Below are positions 27,793 through 36,975 of a stretch of 64,000 nucleotides of DNA, piece by piece (position 1 is the stretch's first letter; the number at the start of each line of letters is the position of its first letter). The stretch is from an uncultured Clostridia bacterium (GTDB lineage Bacteria; Bacillota; Clostridia; TANB77; UBA1234): positions 186,001 to 250,000 of the forward strand of contig CAKPOE010000001.1 of assembly GCA_934169745.1 (NCBI GenBank). The letters run 5' to 3'. The notes beneath the pieces are model-generated. The model saw only the letters and a list, made by a program, of their open reading frames with translations, was not told the DNA's origin and made no database searches. Position numbers and translations under genes: made by a program.

Positions 27793-27802
27793 GAGGCTAA
27801 CT

Positions 27803-28364
27803 ATGAATAAGCTGATAGAAAAATTTGGTTTTGGTAATCAAAAAAGATTAATTGAAAATATAGTAATATTTATAATACTACTTGTCATACTTATGATAGT
27901 GATAAATGGTTTTGGAACAGTTGAGGAAAAAAGTGAAACTATTCCAACAGCCATAATTAATGAAAACAAAAAAACAGATGATTTAGAGGAAAAGTTAGAA
28001 AAGATACTTAGCATGATTGACGGAGTGCGGAAAAGCAAATGTAATGATATCGTATGCTTCTACAATCACAGAAGTTCCACTTTATGATACAAAGGAAAAC
28101 GTGACAGTTACTGAGGAAAAAGATAAAGAAGGTGGTACAAGGAAAACAGAACAAACAAGCAAAGAAAAAAGCGTTATATTTGAGGAAAATAATAATTCAA
28201 AATCTCTTGCTATAAAAGAAAAAGAAATGCCTAAAATCGTTGGCGTAATTGTTGTTGCAGACGGTGCGGGTAACATTAAGGTGAAAGAATGTATAATAAA
28301 TGCTGTTTCGGCTGTGGTTGATGTACCTTCGCACCGAATACAAGTATTTTCAAAACAAAAATAA
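27803..28364 (+). CDS. spoIIIAG: Stage III sporulation protein AG, interrupted by a +1 frame change at CGG
   Basis: 186 residues if one base is skipped at the CGG codon 28028-28030. Frame 1 (75 codons from 27803) gives one membrane helix (IVIFIILLVILMIVINGF) and reaches SMIDGV. The shifted frame then reads GKANVMISYASTITEVPLY, TEKEKDKEGGTRK-like residues and the ring-building domain (KIVGVIVVADGAG, INAVSAVVDVPSHRIQVF). Together they match the family end to end. SpoIIIAG forms the large ring in the intermembrane space. There is no long homopolymer at the junction, only GTGCGGAAAAGC. Confidence 0.88.
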
Positions 28365-28377
28365 TGGAGGTATTTAT

Positions 28378-28947
28378 ATGGGAGGAATTACATTTAAGGT
28401 TATAAAGAAAAATCAAATTTTGATTGTAGCAGTTTCGTTAATGCTTGTCGTTGCTGGATACTTGAACTATCAATATGATCCTAATTCTGTATATGATGTT
28501 GAACTAACAGGGATAATTGAAGATCCAGGAGACGCAATATATGTAAGTACTCCAAACGTCGAAACCAACATTGATGCTTTAGAAGTTTCAAGCAATTCTG
28601 TTGAAGACTATTTTATACAAAGTAAGATAGAAAGAACAAACGCATATGCCGAACAAGTTGAAATATATGAAAAAATGATTGAAAATCCAAGTGTTGCTGA
28701 AGAACAGAAAAATATAGCACAGGAGCAAATAAGAAAAATAAATAGCGAAAGGGATGCAATAATAATATCGGAAAATTTGATAAAACTTAAAGGGTATGAA
28801 AATATTTTGGTTATGGTAAATGATAATAGCATAAATGTAGTGATACAGGAAAAAGAATTAACAAGTAAACAAATAGCTCAAATCCAAAATATAGTAATGC
28901 ATGAATTCGATACAGATGTTGAGAAAATACATATAACAGTAAAATAA
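28378..28947 (+). CDS. spoIIIAH: Stage III sporulation protein AH
   Basis: 189 residues from ATG 28378 with ATGGAGG 8 nt upstream. One membrane helix (ILIVAVSLMLVVAGYLNY), a coiled-coil stretch with ERTNAYAEQVEIYEKMI, and the ring-building domain with LIKLKGYENILVMV that docks to SpoIIQ across the engulfed space. Last gene of the operon. Confidence 0.92.
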   Translation: MGGITFKVIKKNQILIVAVSLMLVVAGYLNYQYDPNSVYDVELTGIIEDPGDAIYVSTPNVETNIDALEVSSNSVEDYFIQSKIERTNAYAEQVEIYEKMIENPSVAEEQKNIAQEQIRKINSERDAIIISENLIKLKGYENILVMVNDNSINVVIQEKELTSKQIAQIQNIVMHEFDTDVEKIHITVK

Positions 28948-29015
28948 GTATTGCTTTTTGTTTTTAGGTATGATACATATAAGTTGAAAATATATTTATA
29001 GGAGGTAGGCTTGCA

Positions 29016-29522
29016 ATGGCTACAAGGCAGGAAGAACGGTATCCTGGTGTAAATCATGTAAGTGATTTACGGCGTTTCCTTAGGGGAAAAGTCCGGCACA
29101 TGAATGAGCTTTTGGCCACTTGTAAGGCTAAAGATGAAAAGAAGGTCAAAAGCTACATTTCGATGGTGACCGAGATTTTGGCACTTGACTACTTTAAGAA
29201 AGACATCAATGTTTACACGTTGATGAAGTGCCTTAAAGCAGAAACCTTTGACATCGATGAAACTTCTAATGTTATCAAGGAAGAGATCAAAGAACTTGAT
29301 AGACAGATAGAAGAAAAGCAAATGGAGCTTTGTGAAGAAGAATACTTAATTCCTGACGAGCAAAAAGATTTCTTGGAAGCTCGGAGGCATTCTGTAGCAG
29401 CTCTTAGGTTGAAGAGATATCAACTTGATGAATATCTCCATTGCTTGGGAAGAGAGAAAAATTTGCTTCATAATCTCAAAGGTATCATCTGTAGGCCGGA
29501 AGGATTCTTTAGTAAGCTGTAA
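29016..29522 (+). CDS. Unrecognised helical protein with foreign base composition and four CGG codons
   Basis: 168 residues; I do not recognise the family. GC content is about 41% against about 31% nearby, with ATC, GTC, GCC and CTC codons rarely used by neighbours. CGG occurs in frame four times (29037, 29070, 29094, 29382), although I saw no other uninterrupted gene in the window using it. The sequence is charged and mainly helical, with a likely coiled coil around EEIKELDRQIEEKQMELCEEE (about 90-112), and no signal or membrane segment. GGAGGT lies 9 nt before the ATG. It sits between spoIIIAH and a repeat-rich gap. Recent acquisition is the best reading. Confidence 0.75.
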   Translation: MATRQEERYPGVNHVSDLRRFLRGKVRHMNELLATCKAKDEKKVKSYISMVTEILALDYFKKDINVYTLMKCLKAETFDIDETSNVIKEEIKELDRQIEEKQMELCEEEYLIPDEQKDFLEARRHSVAALRLKRYQLDEYLHCLGREKNLLHNLKGIICRPEGFFSKL

Positions 29523-29536
29523 CCTACCATATAAAA

Positions 29537-29567
29537 CTCTAGCGCTAATGTGCTAGAGTTTTTTTGA
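29537..29567 (+). terminator. Terminator after the 29016 gene
   Basis: AACTCTAGC / GCTAGAGTT hairpin around GCTAATGT, followed by T7. Confidence 0.88.
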
Positions 29568-29590
29568 AACAATTACAGCACAGACAAAAG

Positions 29591-29664
29591 AATGAACAAC
29601 TTTCTGGCAGCCACTTTTTCGTTCAAAAATGAACGATTTTCCGGCAGCCACTTTTTCGTTCATT
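29591..29664. repeat. Two tandem 37-nt hairpin repeats
   Basis: Units at 29591-29627 and 29628-29664 share an identical 19-nt core GGCAGCCACTTTTTCGTTC. The second has self-complementary ends AATGAACGA / TCGTTCATT, and the first has one weaker arm. No gene overlaps. The whole gap 29568-29892 carries only repeats and hairpins. Confidence 0.7.
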
Positions 29665-29691
29665 TTTTCATCGGTGTACAATCAGTTACAA

Positions 29692-29748
29692 GCGTTGTAG
29701 GGCGCGGACACTGTACCGCGCCAACTGACTGAAAAAGGCAAATAAATT
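29692..29748. repeat. Dispersed intergenic hairpin repeat, copy B
   Basis: Stem GGCGCGG / CCGCGCC around ACACTGTA, then CCAACTGACTGAAA and AGG-CAAATAAATT-like tail. About 80% identical to copy A at 9486-9541 with paired changes in the stem. A 12-nt part (CGCGGACACTGT) recurs on the opposite strand at 39132-39143. Confidence 0.65.
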
Positions 29749-29768
29749 ACTGTAAGTGCAACAAACTC

Positions 29769-29800
29769 TGTAGGTGTCGCTGAAGGCAGCGACACCTACA
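29769..29800. repeat. Perfect 14-bp hairpin
   Basis: TGTAGGTGTCGCTG / CAGCGACACCTACA with loop AAGG and no T run. Arms resemble the post-sleB hairpin at 23951. Terminator function is unlikely on this evidence. Confidence 0.65.
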
Positions 29801-29892
29801 AGTCTTCAACTCTGATTACTATAGGTTGCTGATTTTAATAAAATTAAATTCAAATTAAAATTCTCGAATTCCAGCAAAAATGCAAAAAAGGC

Positions 29893-29921
29893 TTGTAATT
29901 GCTGCTATACCGTGATATAAT
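29893..29921 (+). promoter_or_regulatory. SigmaA promoter of rpsB-tsf
   Basis: TTGTAA (29893-29898), 17-nt spacer, TATAAT (29916-29921). Confidence 0.8.
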
Positions 29922-29927
29922 AACGCA

Positions 29928-30046
29928 GTGTGTAAACACAAATCCACATGCGATTCTAGTAGAATGCCGTGTGCCTCTAAGTATAGAGGTGGTTTTCTAT
30001 ATTGATGGGTTGCAGAGGAAAAACAAAAAACAAGGAGGAATTTTAA
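29928..30046 (+). promoter_or_regulatory. rpsB 5' leader, probable S2-responsive element
   Basis: About 120 nt of untranslated leader with paired segments (GTGTGTAAACAC; GCCTCTAAGTATAGAGGT). Many Firmicutes carry an S2-binding rpsB leader here; I base the call on place and structure only. Confidence 0.45.
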
Positions 30047-30778
30047 ATGTCAGTAGTTGCTATGAAACAATTATTGGAAGCAGGTGTTCATTTTGGACAT
30101 CAAACAAGAAGATGGGATCCTAGAATGGCTCCATATATCTTCACACAAAGAAACGGAATCTATATAATAGATTTACAAAAAACTTGCAAAAAGATCGATG
30201 AAGCATATGCAGAATTAAAGAAAATCATCGATGAAGGAAAGACTGTTATCTTTGTTGGAACAAAGAAACAAGCTCAAGAATGCGTTAAAGAAGAAGCTGA
30301 AAGATGTGGTATGTACTACGTAAACGAAAGATGGTTAGGTGGTATGCTTACAAACTTCAATACAATGCGTACAAGAGTTAACAGACTTAAACAATTAGAA
30401 GCTATGGAAACAGATGGAACATTCGATGTTCTTCCAAAGAAAGAAGTAGCTGAATTAAAGAAGGAAAGAGAAAAGTTAGAGAAAAACTTAGGTGGAGTTA
30501 AAGAAATGACAGAGCTTCCAGGAGCTATGTTTGTTGTAGATCCTAAGAAGGAAAGAATTGCTATACTAGAAGCAAAGAAATTAGGAATTCCAGTATTTGG
30601 ACTAGTTGATACAAACTGTAATCCAGAAGACGTTGATTACGTTATCCCTGGAAATGATGATGCTATAAGAGCTATTAAATTGATTATTGAAGCTATGGCA
30701 AACGCAGTTATTGAATCAAAACAAGGTGAATCTTTAGAAAAAGCTGAAGCCGAAGAAGAAGAAACTGTACAAGAATAA
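30047..30778 (+). CDS. rpsB: 30S ribosomal protein S2
   Basis: 243 residues. [20 protein letters not shown] is the S2 N-terminus, with [18 protein letters not shown] and [13 protein letters not shown] further on. A C-terminal acidic tail ([13 protein letters not shown]) ends it. AAGGAGG precedes the ATG. tsf follows, the universal order. Confidence 0.96.
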   Translation: MSVVAMKQLLEAGVHFGHQTRRWDPRMAPYIFTQRNGIYIIDLQKTCKKIDEAYAELKKIIDEGKTVIFVGTKKQAQECVKEEAERCGMYYVNERWLGGMLTNFNTMRTRVNRLKQLEAMETDGTFDVLPKKEVAELKKEREKLEKNLGGVKEMTELPGAMFVVDPKKERIAILEAKKLGIPVFGLVDTNCNPEDVDYVIPGNDDAIRAIKLIIEAMANAVIESKQGESLEKAEAEEEETVQE

Positions 30779-30829
30779 GCTATAGAAGAATGTAAATAAA
30801 ATCCAAAATATTTAAGGGGGAAATATAGT

Positions 30830-31477
30830 ATGATATCTGCAGGACAAGTAAAGGAACTTAGAGAAATGACAGGCGCTGGAATGATGGAGTGCAAAAAAGT
30901 TCTTGAGGAAACAGACGGAAATATGGAGAAAGCAACTGAACTATTAAGAGAAAGAGGCGTTGTAAAAGCTGCTAAAAAAGCTGGTAGAATTGCTGCTGAA
31001 GGTTTAGTTGATAGTTATATACATGGTGATGGTAGAATTGGAGTTTTAGTAGAAGTTAATATTGAAACAGACTTTGCTGCTAAAAATCCAGAATTCAGAG
31101 AATTCGTAAAAGATGTTGCGATGCAAATTGCTGCTGCAAAACCAGAGTATGTAAAGAAAGAAGACGTTCCAGAAGATGTTCTTGAAAAAGAAAAAGAAGT
31201 AATCAAGGCTCAAGCTATGAATGAAGGCAAGCCAGCTGAAATTGCTGAAAAGATGGTTGCTGGAAGAATTGAAAAATACTATAAAGAAGTTTGCTTGTTA
31301 GAGCAAGAATTCGTTAAGAATCCAGATATTACAATTGGTCAATTGTTAACAGAAAAAATTGCTAACATTGGTGAAAATATAACAATTAGAAGATTTGTAA
31401 GATTTGAAAGAGGAGAAGGTCTTCAAAAGAAAGAAGAAAACTTCGCTGAAGAAGTAATGAAACAAATGAATGGCTAA
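30830..31477 (+). CDS. tsf: Translation elongation factor Ts
   Basis: 215 residues, the shorter Firmicute form. The UBA-like N-terminus ([21 protein letters not shown]) and [14 protein letters not shown] nucleotide-exchange motif ([15 protein letters not shown]) that inserts into EF-Tu are present. AAGGGGG precedes the ATG. Confidence 0.95.
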   Translation: MISAGQVKELREMTGAGMMECKKVLEETDGNMEKATELLRERGVVKAAKKAGRIAAEGLVDSYIHGDGRIGVLVEVNIETDFAAKNPEFREFVKDVAMQIAAAKPEYVKKEDVPEDVLEKEKEVIKAQAMNEGKPAEIAEKMVAGRIEKYYKEVCLLEQEFVKNPDITIGQLLTEKIANIGENITIRRFVRFERGEGLQKKEENFAEEVMKQMNG

Positions 31478-31485
31478 AATAAAAT

Positions 31486-31514
31486 GAGCGTCCTGAAGAA
31501 GGACGCTTTTTTGT
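31486..31514 (+). terminator. Terminator of rpsB-tsf
   Basis: GCGTCC / GGACGC stem with loop TGAAGAA and T6. Confidence 0.88.
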
Positions 31515-31600
31515 TTAATAGGAAAGTGATAAAAATGCATAAAAATGCATAAATCGGTACAATATATTCTTGAGCAAATTTATATGTAAGGGGGATGAAT

Positions 31601-31801
31601 ATGAAAGTTTTAAACGCAATTGTTCTTACTCTAATTATAATTGGTGGAATCAATTGGGGACTAATTGGATTATTTAATTACAATTTAGTTGCTGAGCTTT
31701 TTGGTGCTGCTAGTTGGTTTACTAAACTTGTATATATATTAGTAGGAGTATCTGGTTTATGGGCTATTGCATTTTATGGAAAAAATAAAGATAGAACATA
31801 A
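31601..31801 (+). CDS. DUF378 family small membrane protein
   Basis: 66 residues. Two membrane helices with the family pattern LTLIIIGGINWGLIGLF and LVYILVGVSGLWAI. The ATG at 31601 is chosen because TAAGGGGG is 6 nt upstream; the ATG at 31595 abuts it. Function unknown in the family. Confidence 0.85.
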   Translation: MKVLNAIVLTLIIIGGINWGLIGLFNYNLVAELFGAASWFTKLVYILVGVSGLWAIAFYGKNKDRT

Positions 31802-31814
31802 GGATTGTTGGGAT

Positions 31815-31842
31815 AAGCGGTCGAGAGACCGCTTTGTTTTTT
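31815..31842 (+). terminator. Terminator after DUF378 gene
   Basis: AGCGGTC / GACCGCT stem with GAGA loop and a T-rich tail. The gap 31843-32020 shows no gene or clear element beyond the next ribosome-binding site. Confidence 0.85.
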
Positions 31843-32020
31843 TGAAAAACAAGATAATAAACTTGTTGCATTGCTGTATTTTGCTGAAAAACGGAATGAT
31901 AATAGAGACAAATGAAATAAATTGTATGGAAATGATTGAAATAAGAAACTATGTATGGTTTAATTATTGTAGGTAAGAGAAATGTTCAATGTTAATTTAT
32001 AAAATAAGGAGGAAGCGTTA

Positions 32021-32671
32021 ATGAAAAATATTAAAACATTATGTTGTGGATTAACTGCGGGAATAATTATTGGAGGTTTAACAGTTGCTGGCGCAAATCA
32101 AGCAATACAAGTTATGCAAAATGATCAAATCAAAATTAAATTAAATGGCGAAGTGCAAATATTTAGGGATGAAATAACAGGCGAAATTCAGTATCCGATT
32201 ACATATCACGACAGAACTTATTTGCCAATGAGAAATGTTGCACAATTATCAGGGTTAAGTGTTGAATGGGACGAAGAGAATAATACAGCAGAACTAAATA
32301 AAAATTTTGACGTAGTACTTACGGAGGACCAATTTGGTGTTAGAGATGTTTTTTATTTTAAGGATTATTTATGTACGTTGTATACAGCACCATGGGGGCA
32401 AGTTCAATCTGATCTTAATTTGGTTGATTCAAATGGCAGTGTGAAAAAGTTTGGTGTTTATTATGACGAAGTTAACAGAGAGTTTTTATGCAAAACTGAT
32501 GGTGATAGACTTTTAGTTACAGAATATAAATATGACGGACAAGATAATTCGCATGGAGGAATGGCAAAATATCATCGTAGAGATTACGAAATTGTATACA
32601 AAAATGGACAGTTAAGTGAAAATACGATAAAAGAGGATTTAACAGATGTAAAATTTGATGCGTCTACGTAA
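32021..32671 (+). CDS. Secreted protein with a copper-amine-oxidase-like N-terminal (stalk) domain
   Basis: 216 residues. An N-terminal hydrophobic segment (GLTAGIIIGGLTVAGA, about 12-27) is a signal peptide or anchor. Residues about 35-95 match the stalk fold by YHDRTYLPMRNVAQLSGLSVEWD. The rest is polar and beta-rich, unrecognised. Wall or surface association is likely, as this domain is common in secreted clostridial proteins. TAAGGAGGAAG precedes the ATG. Confidence 0.75.
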   Translation: MKNIKTLCCGLTAGIIIGGLTVAGANQAIQVMQNDQIKIKLNGEVQIFRDEITGEIQYPITYHDRTYLPMRNVAQLSGLSVEWDEENNTAELNKNFDVVLTEDQFGVRDVFYFKDYLCTLYTAPWGQVQSDLNLVDSNGSVKKFGVYYDEVNREFLCKTDGDRLLVTEYKYDGQDNSHGGMAKYHRRDYEIVYKNGQLSENTIKEDLTDVKFDAST

Positions 32672-32682
32672 ATTATGATAAG

Positions 32683-32726
32683 ATAACCTGTGGAAAGGGC
32701 ATAGCCTCGACTGCAGGTTTATTTTT
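32683..32726 (+). terminator. Probable terminator
   Basis: AACCTG / CAGGTT outer stem with a partly paired interior and a TATTTTT tail. Between it and pyrH (32727-32875) I see only AT-rich sequence. Confidence 0.6.
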
Positions 32727-32875
32727 ATGGTCATATATTTGCATACTTTTATTGAAAATGAATACCTTAAAGTGAAGAGATATATGGTTTAACTAAAATT
32801 AAAGTGAAATTTTGAAAAAAATGTTTATTTATTGCCTGATTTATGATATATATATCAAGAAGGAGGAGGTATTTT

Positions 32876-33583
32876 ATGCCCAAACCAAAATATAAAAGAA
32901 TATTATTAAAATTGAGTGGAGAAGCTTTAGCAGGAGAAAGAGGTTTCGGAATTGATGCTCCAACACTTGGAAAAGTATGCGATAGTATTAAAAAAGTTGC
33001 TGACATGGGAGTAGAAATTGCTATTGTAATTGGAGGAGGAAACTTCTGGAGAGGTCGCAAAGCTGAAGATATGGAGAGAACGACAGCTGATTATATGGGA
33101 ATGCTTGCTACTATAATGAATGGTCAAGCACTTCAGGATGCACTTGAGTACAGAGGACTAGATACTAGGCTTCAAACCTCGATAGAAATGAGACAGATAG
33201 CAGAACTATACATACGTAGAAAAGCTGTTAGGCATTTGGAGAAAGGCAGAGTTGTTATCTTTGCAGGAGGAACGGGTAATCCATTTTTCTCGACTGATAC
33301 TTGTGCTGCACTTAGAGCAACTGAGATAAATGCTGAAATTATCTTATTTGGAAAAACAATTGATGGTGTTTATGATTCTGATCCAAAAGAGAACCCAAAT
33401 GCTAAAAAGTATGATGAAATATCATATACAGAAATTCTTAAAAATAATTTGAAGGTAATGGATTCGACAGCTGCTTCTTTATGTAGGGATAATCATGTAG
33501 AAACTATGATTTTTGCTTTATCTGATTCAGAAAATATTATAAAAGCAGTATGTGGAGAGCATATAGGTACATTTGTAAAATAA
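32876..33583 (+). CDS. pyrH: UMP kinase
   Basis: 235 residues from ATG 32876, 6 nt after AGGAGGAGGT. The amino-acid-kinase family motifs [29 protein letters not shown] and [14 protein letters not shown] are present. It converts UMP to UDP, is hexameric and usually UTP-inhibited. It begins the pyrH-frr-uppS-cdsA-rseP cluster typical of bacteria. Confidence 0.95.
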   Translation: MPKPKYKRILLKLSGEALAGERGFGIDAPTLGKVCDSIKKVADMGVEIAIVIGGGNFWRGRKAEDMERTTADYMGMLATIMNGQALQDALEYRGLDTRLQTSIEMRQIAELYIRRKAVRHLEKGRVVIFAGGTGNPFFSTDTCAALRATEINAEIILFGKTIDGVYDSDPKENPNAKKYDEISYTEILKNNLKVMDSTAASLCRDNHVETMIFALSDSENIIKAVCGEHIGTFVK

Positions 33584-33617
33584 TATTATAAATAAATTTT
33601 AAAAGGAGAGAAAGTTA

Positions 33618-34163
33618 ATGTATACACAAATCGAAGAAAAAATGAAAAAAACTTTAAACGTTTTAGATGAACAATTAGCAAGCGTGAGAGCAGGAAGAGC
33701 TAATCCAAAAATTTTGGATAAAATATTAGTTGATTATTATGGAGCTCCAACGCCAATAAATCAATTGGCAAATATTATGGTTCCTGAAGCAAGGATGATA
33801 GCTATTCAACCTTGGGATGCTAGTGTTTTAAAAGAAGTAGAAAAGGCAATCCAAAAATCTGATATAGGAATAAATCCAAACAATGATGGAAAAATAATTA
33901 GACTTGTATTTCCAGAATTGACAGAGGAAAGAAGAAAAGAACTTGTAAAAGATATAAAGAAACTTGCAGAGGACAGCAAGGTTGCAATAAGAAGTATTCG
34001 TCGTGATGGAATAGAAGAATTTAAAGCAAAGCAAAAAGCAAATGAGATTACAGAAGATGATTTGCATACAGCTGAAGAACAAATTCAAAAACTTACTGAT
34101 AAATATACTGGTATGATAGATAATGCGTATAGTGAAAAAGAGAAAGAAATAATGTCTATATAA
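33618..34163 (+). CDS. frr: Ribosome recycling factor
   Basis: 181 residues. [15 protein letters not shown] and the C-terminal helix with [20 protein letters not shown] are RRF signatures. It splits post-termination ribosomes with EF-G. AAAGGAGAG precedes the ATG. Confidence 0.95.
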   Translation: MYTQIEEKMKKTLNVLDEQLASVRAGRANPKILDKILVDYYGAPTPINQLANIMVPEARMIAIQPWDASVLKEVEKAIQKSDIGINPNNDGKIIRLVFPELTEERRKELVKDIKKLAEDSKVAIRSIRRDGIEEFKAKQKANEITEDDLHTAEEQIQKLTDKYTGMIDNAYSEKEKEIMSI

Positions 34164-34179
34164 GGAGAGTGTATTTCGT

Positions 34180-34887
34180 ATGGAAACAAACATGACTGTT
34201 CCACAGCATATTGCAATGATAATGGATGGAAATAGAAGATGGGCAAGAAAAAGAGGATTACCACCACAATTAGGGCATAATGAAGGTGCGAACACAATGG
34301 AAGTAGTGGCTAAGTATTGCGAAAAGATTGGCGTAAAATATATGACAGTCTTTGCTTTCTCTACAGAAAATTGGAAAAGATCTGAAGAAGAAGTTGACTA
34401 CTTAATGAAACTTTTAGAGAAGTTTATACGAGACTTTGAGAAAAGGTCAAGTGGCAGAAACATAAGGATAAAATTAATTGGTGATATTACAAGATTACCA
34501 AAAACTCTTCAAGAAGGTATTATAGATATTGAGGAAAAAACAAAGGATAAAACTGGTTTGACTGTAAATTTGGCTATTAATTATGGCGGAAGAGCCGAGA
34601 TTACAAATGCAGCTAAAAATATAGCTAAAGATGTTACAGATGGAAAATTGAAGATAGAAGATATAGATGACAAACTTGTTGGTACATATATGTATACTGG
34701 TGAAATGCCAGATCCAGATTTGGTAATAAGAACTGGTGGTGAAGAACGTTTAAGTGGGTTCTTACCATGGCAATCCGTATATTCAGAATTTTACTTTACA
34801 GAATGTCTATGGCCAGATTTTAAAGAAAAAGAATTAGATAAAGCGATTGTAGAATATAATAGTAGAAAAAGAAACTTTGGAAAATAA
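34180..34887 (+). CDS. uppS: Undecaprenyl pyrophosphate synthase
   Basis: 235 residues. MIMDGNRRWARKRG holds the catalytic Asp of cis-prenyltransferases, with FSTENW(K)R and RTGGEERLSGFLPWQ as further family motifs. It makes the C55 lipid carrier precursor for peptidoglycan and teichoic acids. TAAGGAGAG precedes the ATG. Confidence 0.95.
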   Translation: METNMTVPQHIAMIMDGNRRWARKRGLPPQLGHNEGANTMEVVAKYCEKIGVKYMTVFAFSTENWKRSEEEVDYLMKLLEKFIRDFEKRSSGRNIRIKLIGDITRLPKTLQEGIIDIEEKTKDKTGLTVNLAINYGGRAEITNAAKNIAKDVTDGKLKIEDIDDKLVGTYMYTGEMPDPDLVIRTGGEERLSGFLPWQSVYSEFYFTECLWPDFKEKELDKAIVEYNSRKRNFGK

Positions 34888-34900
34888 TTGGAGGTAAGTA

Positions 34901-35701
34901 ATGCTGAAAAGAATTGTGTCAATGATTGTAGGAATTATTATACTAGCTATAGTCATGCTTTCAAATAATACTTTTGTATTTAGTCTTGCTGTTACTATTG
35001 TGTCTATGATTGGAATTTATGAATTTTACACTGCATTAAAGAAGAAAGGCTTTCATCCAGTTGAATGGGTGGGATATCTAGCAACAGCGTTGCTTCTTGC
35101 AATTCAGTATATATCAATAGATTCATTGAGGCTTTCATTGACAATGGCAGTACCAATATTATTATTGATGACTTTTTTAGTGTCAATAATAAGAAAATTG
35201 AAAGTAAATGTTTCTGACATAGCAATAACTATCTTTGGAATAATGTATGTTACTTATCTATTTGCTTTCTTGATTTTTACAAGAGAGATGAATAAAGGTG
35301 TGTATTATATTTGGTTCATCCTTGGCGGAGCATGGATGACAGATATATTTGCATATTTGGTGGGCATAACGATTGGAAAGCACAAGATTTCTGAAATAAG
35401 CCCTAAAAAATCAATTGAGGGTTGCATAGGTGGTATAGTTGGTTGCGTATTATTCTTTGTAGGATATACATATTATTTAAATACTCTTGGATTTGAATTG
35501 AATTACATTTTAATGGGAATAATAGGTATTGTGACAAGTGTAATATCGCAAATTGGAGATTTCGCTGCATCGTCAATAAAGAGATATTGCGAAATAAAAG
35601 ATTTTGGAAACATTATGCCAGGACACGGTGGTATTTTGGATAGGTTTGATTCAATAATATTGATTGCACCATTTATTTATATGTTTTTTAGCATTTTATA
35701 A
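34901..35701 (+). CDS. cdsA: Phosphatidate cytidylyltransferase
   Basis: 266 residues. Seven or eight membrane helices and the CDS signature near the C-terminus (DFAASSIKR, IMPGHGGILDRFDS). It makes CDP-diacylglycerol for phospholipids. GGAGG precedes the ATG. Confidence 0.94.
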   Translation: MLKRIVSMIVGIIILAIVMLSNNTFVFSLAVTIVSMIGIYEFYTALKKKGFHPVEWVGYLATALLLAIQYISIDSLRLSLTMAVPILLLMTFLVSIIRKLKVNVSDIAITIFGIMYVTYLFAFLIFTREMNKGVYYIWFILGGAWMTDIFAYLVGITIGKHKISEISPKKSIEGCIGGIVGCVLFFVGYTYYLNTLGFELNYILMGIIGIVTSVISQIGDFAASSIKRYCEIKDFGNIMPGHGGILDRFDSIILIAPFIYMFFSIL

Positions 35702-35711
35702 GGAGAATAAG

Positions 35712-36959
35712 ATGACGTGGTTGATAGGAATTATTAAAATAATTGTTTTACTTGGAACATTAGTAACTATACATGAGTTGGGACACTTTTTAGTTGCTAA
35801 GGCTTGCAAAGTAAAAGTCCACAAATTTGCAATTGGATTTGGACCAAAAATTTTTACAAAACAAAAAGGAGAAACGGAATATACTCTTAGAGTAATTCCG
35901 TTTGGCGGTTTTGTGCAATTAGAAGGTGAGGATGAAAGAAGCGAAGATGAGAGGGCATTTAATAAAAAACCAGTATGGCAGAGAATATTAATAATAATAG
36001 CAGGAGCTACAGTTAATATAATATTTGCACTCGTTTTATATTATTTAGTATGTGTGTCAACTAACGTGTATATTTCATCAATATTAAAAGATGTTGATAA
36101 TACAAGTGTGGCATATCAACAGGGTTTTAGAAGTGGAGATGAAATTGTTAGCATTAATGGTAGGCGAACCAAAACTCAAAATCATGTTGTAAATGAGATT
36201 AGCAGAAACACATCTGATGAAATGACATTTGTTATAAGAAGAAACAATGAATTAGAAACTTTGAATGTTACAATTCCAAATACAGAAATTGGAGTTGCAG
36301 GAATGGGTTTTGATAAGGATGCTAATATTGTTTATGTTCAAGTAGGAGGAAGTGCTGAGACTGCTGGAATAGAAGTAGGAGACAAATTGATTTCTATAGA
36401 TGGTAAAGAAGGACTTGGAATAACAGACTATGTGAATATGATAAAAGAAGCACCAAATAAAGAGTTGGACATAAAAGTTATTAGAGAAAATGAAGAATTA
36501 AGCTATGAAATAACACCATCATCAAAAGTTGTTAGAATTTTTGATGTTAGTTATACAGTATTATCTAAACTTAATTTTTTCGACAATTCTTATTATGCAA
36601 TTGACGAAACAGGATATTATTTTAATGAGACAATTAGGGCTTTTGGGATGCTTATAGCTGGAAAAACAAAGGATGCGGAAGTTATGGGACCTGTAGGAAT
36701 TGCCGGACAAATCACGAAAACGCAAGGATGGGTAGATTTCTTCTATTTAATGTCGGCAATTAGTTTGAGTTTAGGAATTTTCAATTTGTTACCGGTGCCA
36801 GCTTTAGATGGTGGAAAATTATTGTTTTTAATAATCGAAGGAGTTAGAGGAAAGCCGTTGGAACAAAAGACAGAAATATCTTGGCAATTAGCTGGTTTTG
36901 TTATAATAATTGGCTTGGCCATATTTGTAACGATAAAGGATGTAATAAATTTATTTTAG
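35712..36959 (+). CDS. rseP: Site-2 intramembrane zinc metalloprotease RseP/RasP
   Basis: 415 residues from ATG 35712, after AAGGAGAAT. HELGH (21-25) in the first helix and NLLPVPALDGGKLL in the third supply zinc ligands. Two central PDZ domains (about 95-260) include GMGFDKDANIVY. It cleaves anti-sigma factors and signal-peptide remnants inside the membrane. Regulation is not visible beyond the shared operon. Confidence 0.94.
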   Translation: MTWLIGIIKIIVLLGTLVTIHELGHFLVAKACKVKVHKFAIGFGPKIFTKQKGETEYTLRVIPFGGFVQLEGEDERSEDERAFNKKPVWQRILIIIAGATVNIIFALVLYYLVCVSTNVYISSILKDVDNTSVAYQQGFRSGDEIVSINGRRTKTQNHVVNEISRNTSDEMTFVIRRNNELETLNVTIPNTEIGVAGMGFDKDANIVYVQVGGSAETAGIEVGDKLISIDGKEGLGITDYVNMIKEAPNKELDIKVIRENEELSYEITPSSKVVRIFDVSYTVLSKLNFFDNSYYAIDETGYYFNETIRAFGMLIAGKTKDAEVMGPVGIAGQITKTQGWVDFFYLMSAISLSLGIFNLLPVPALDGGKLLFLIIEGVRGKPLEQKTEISWQLAGFVIIIGLAIFVTIKDVINLF

Positions 36960-36975
36960 TATGGGAGTTGAAAGT

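Noticed and set aside
29568..29892. CRISPR array
   Set aside because: Only two units of 37 nt, directly adjoining with no spacers, and no cas genes.
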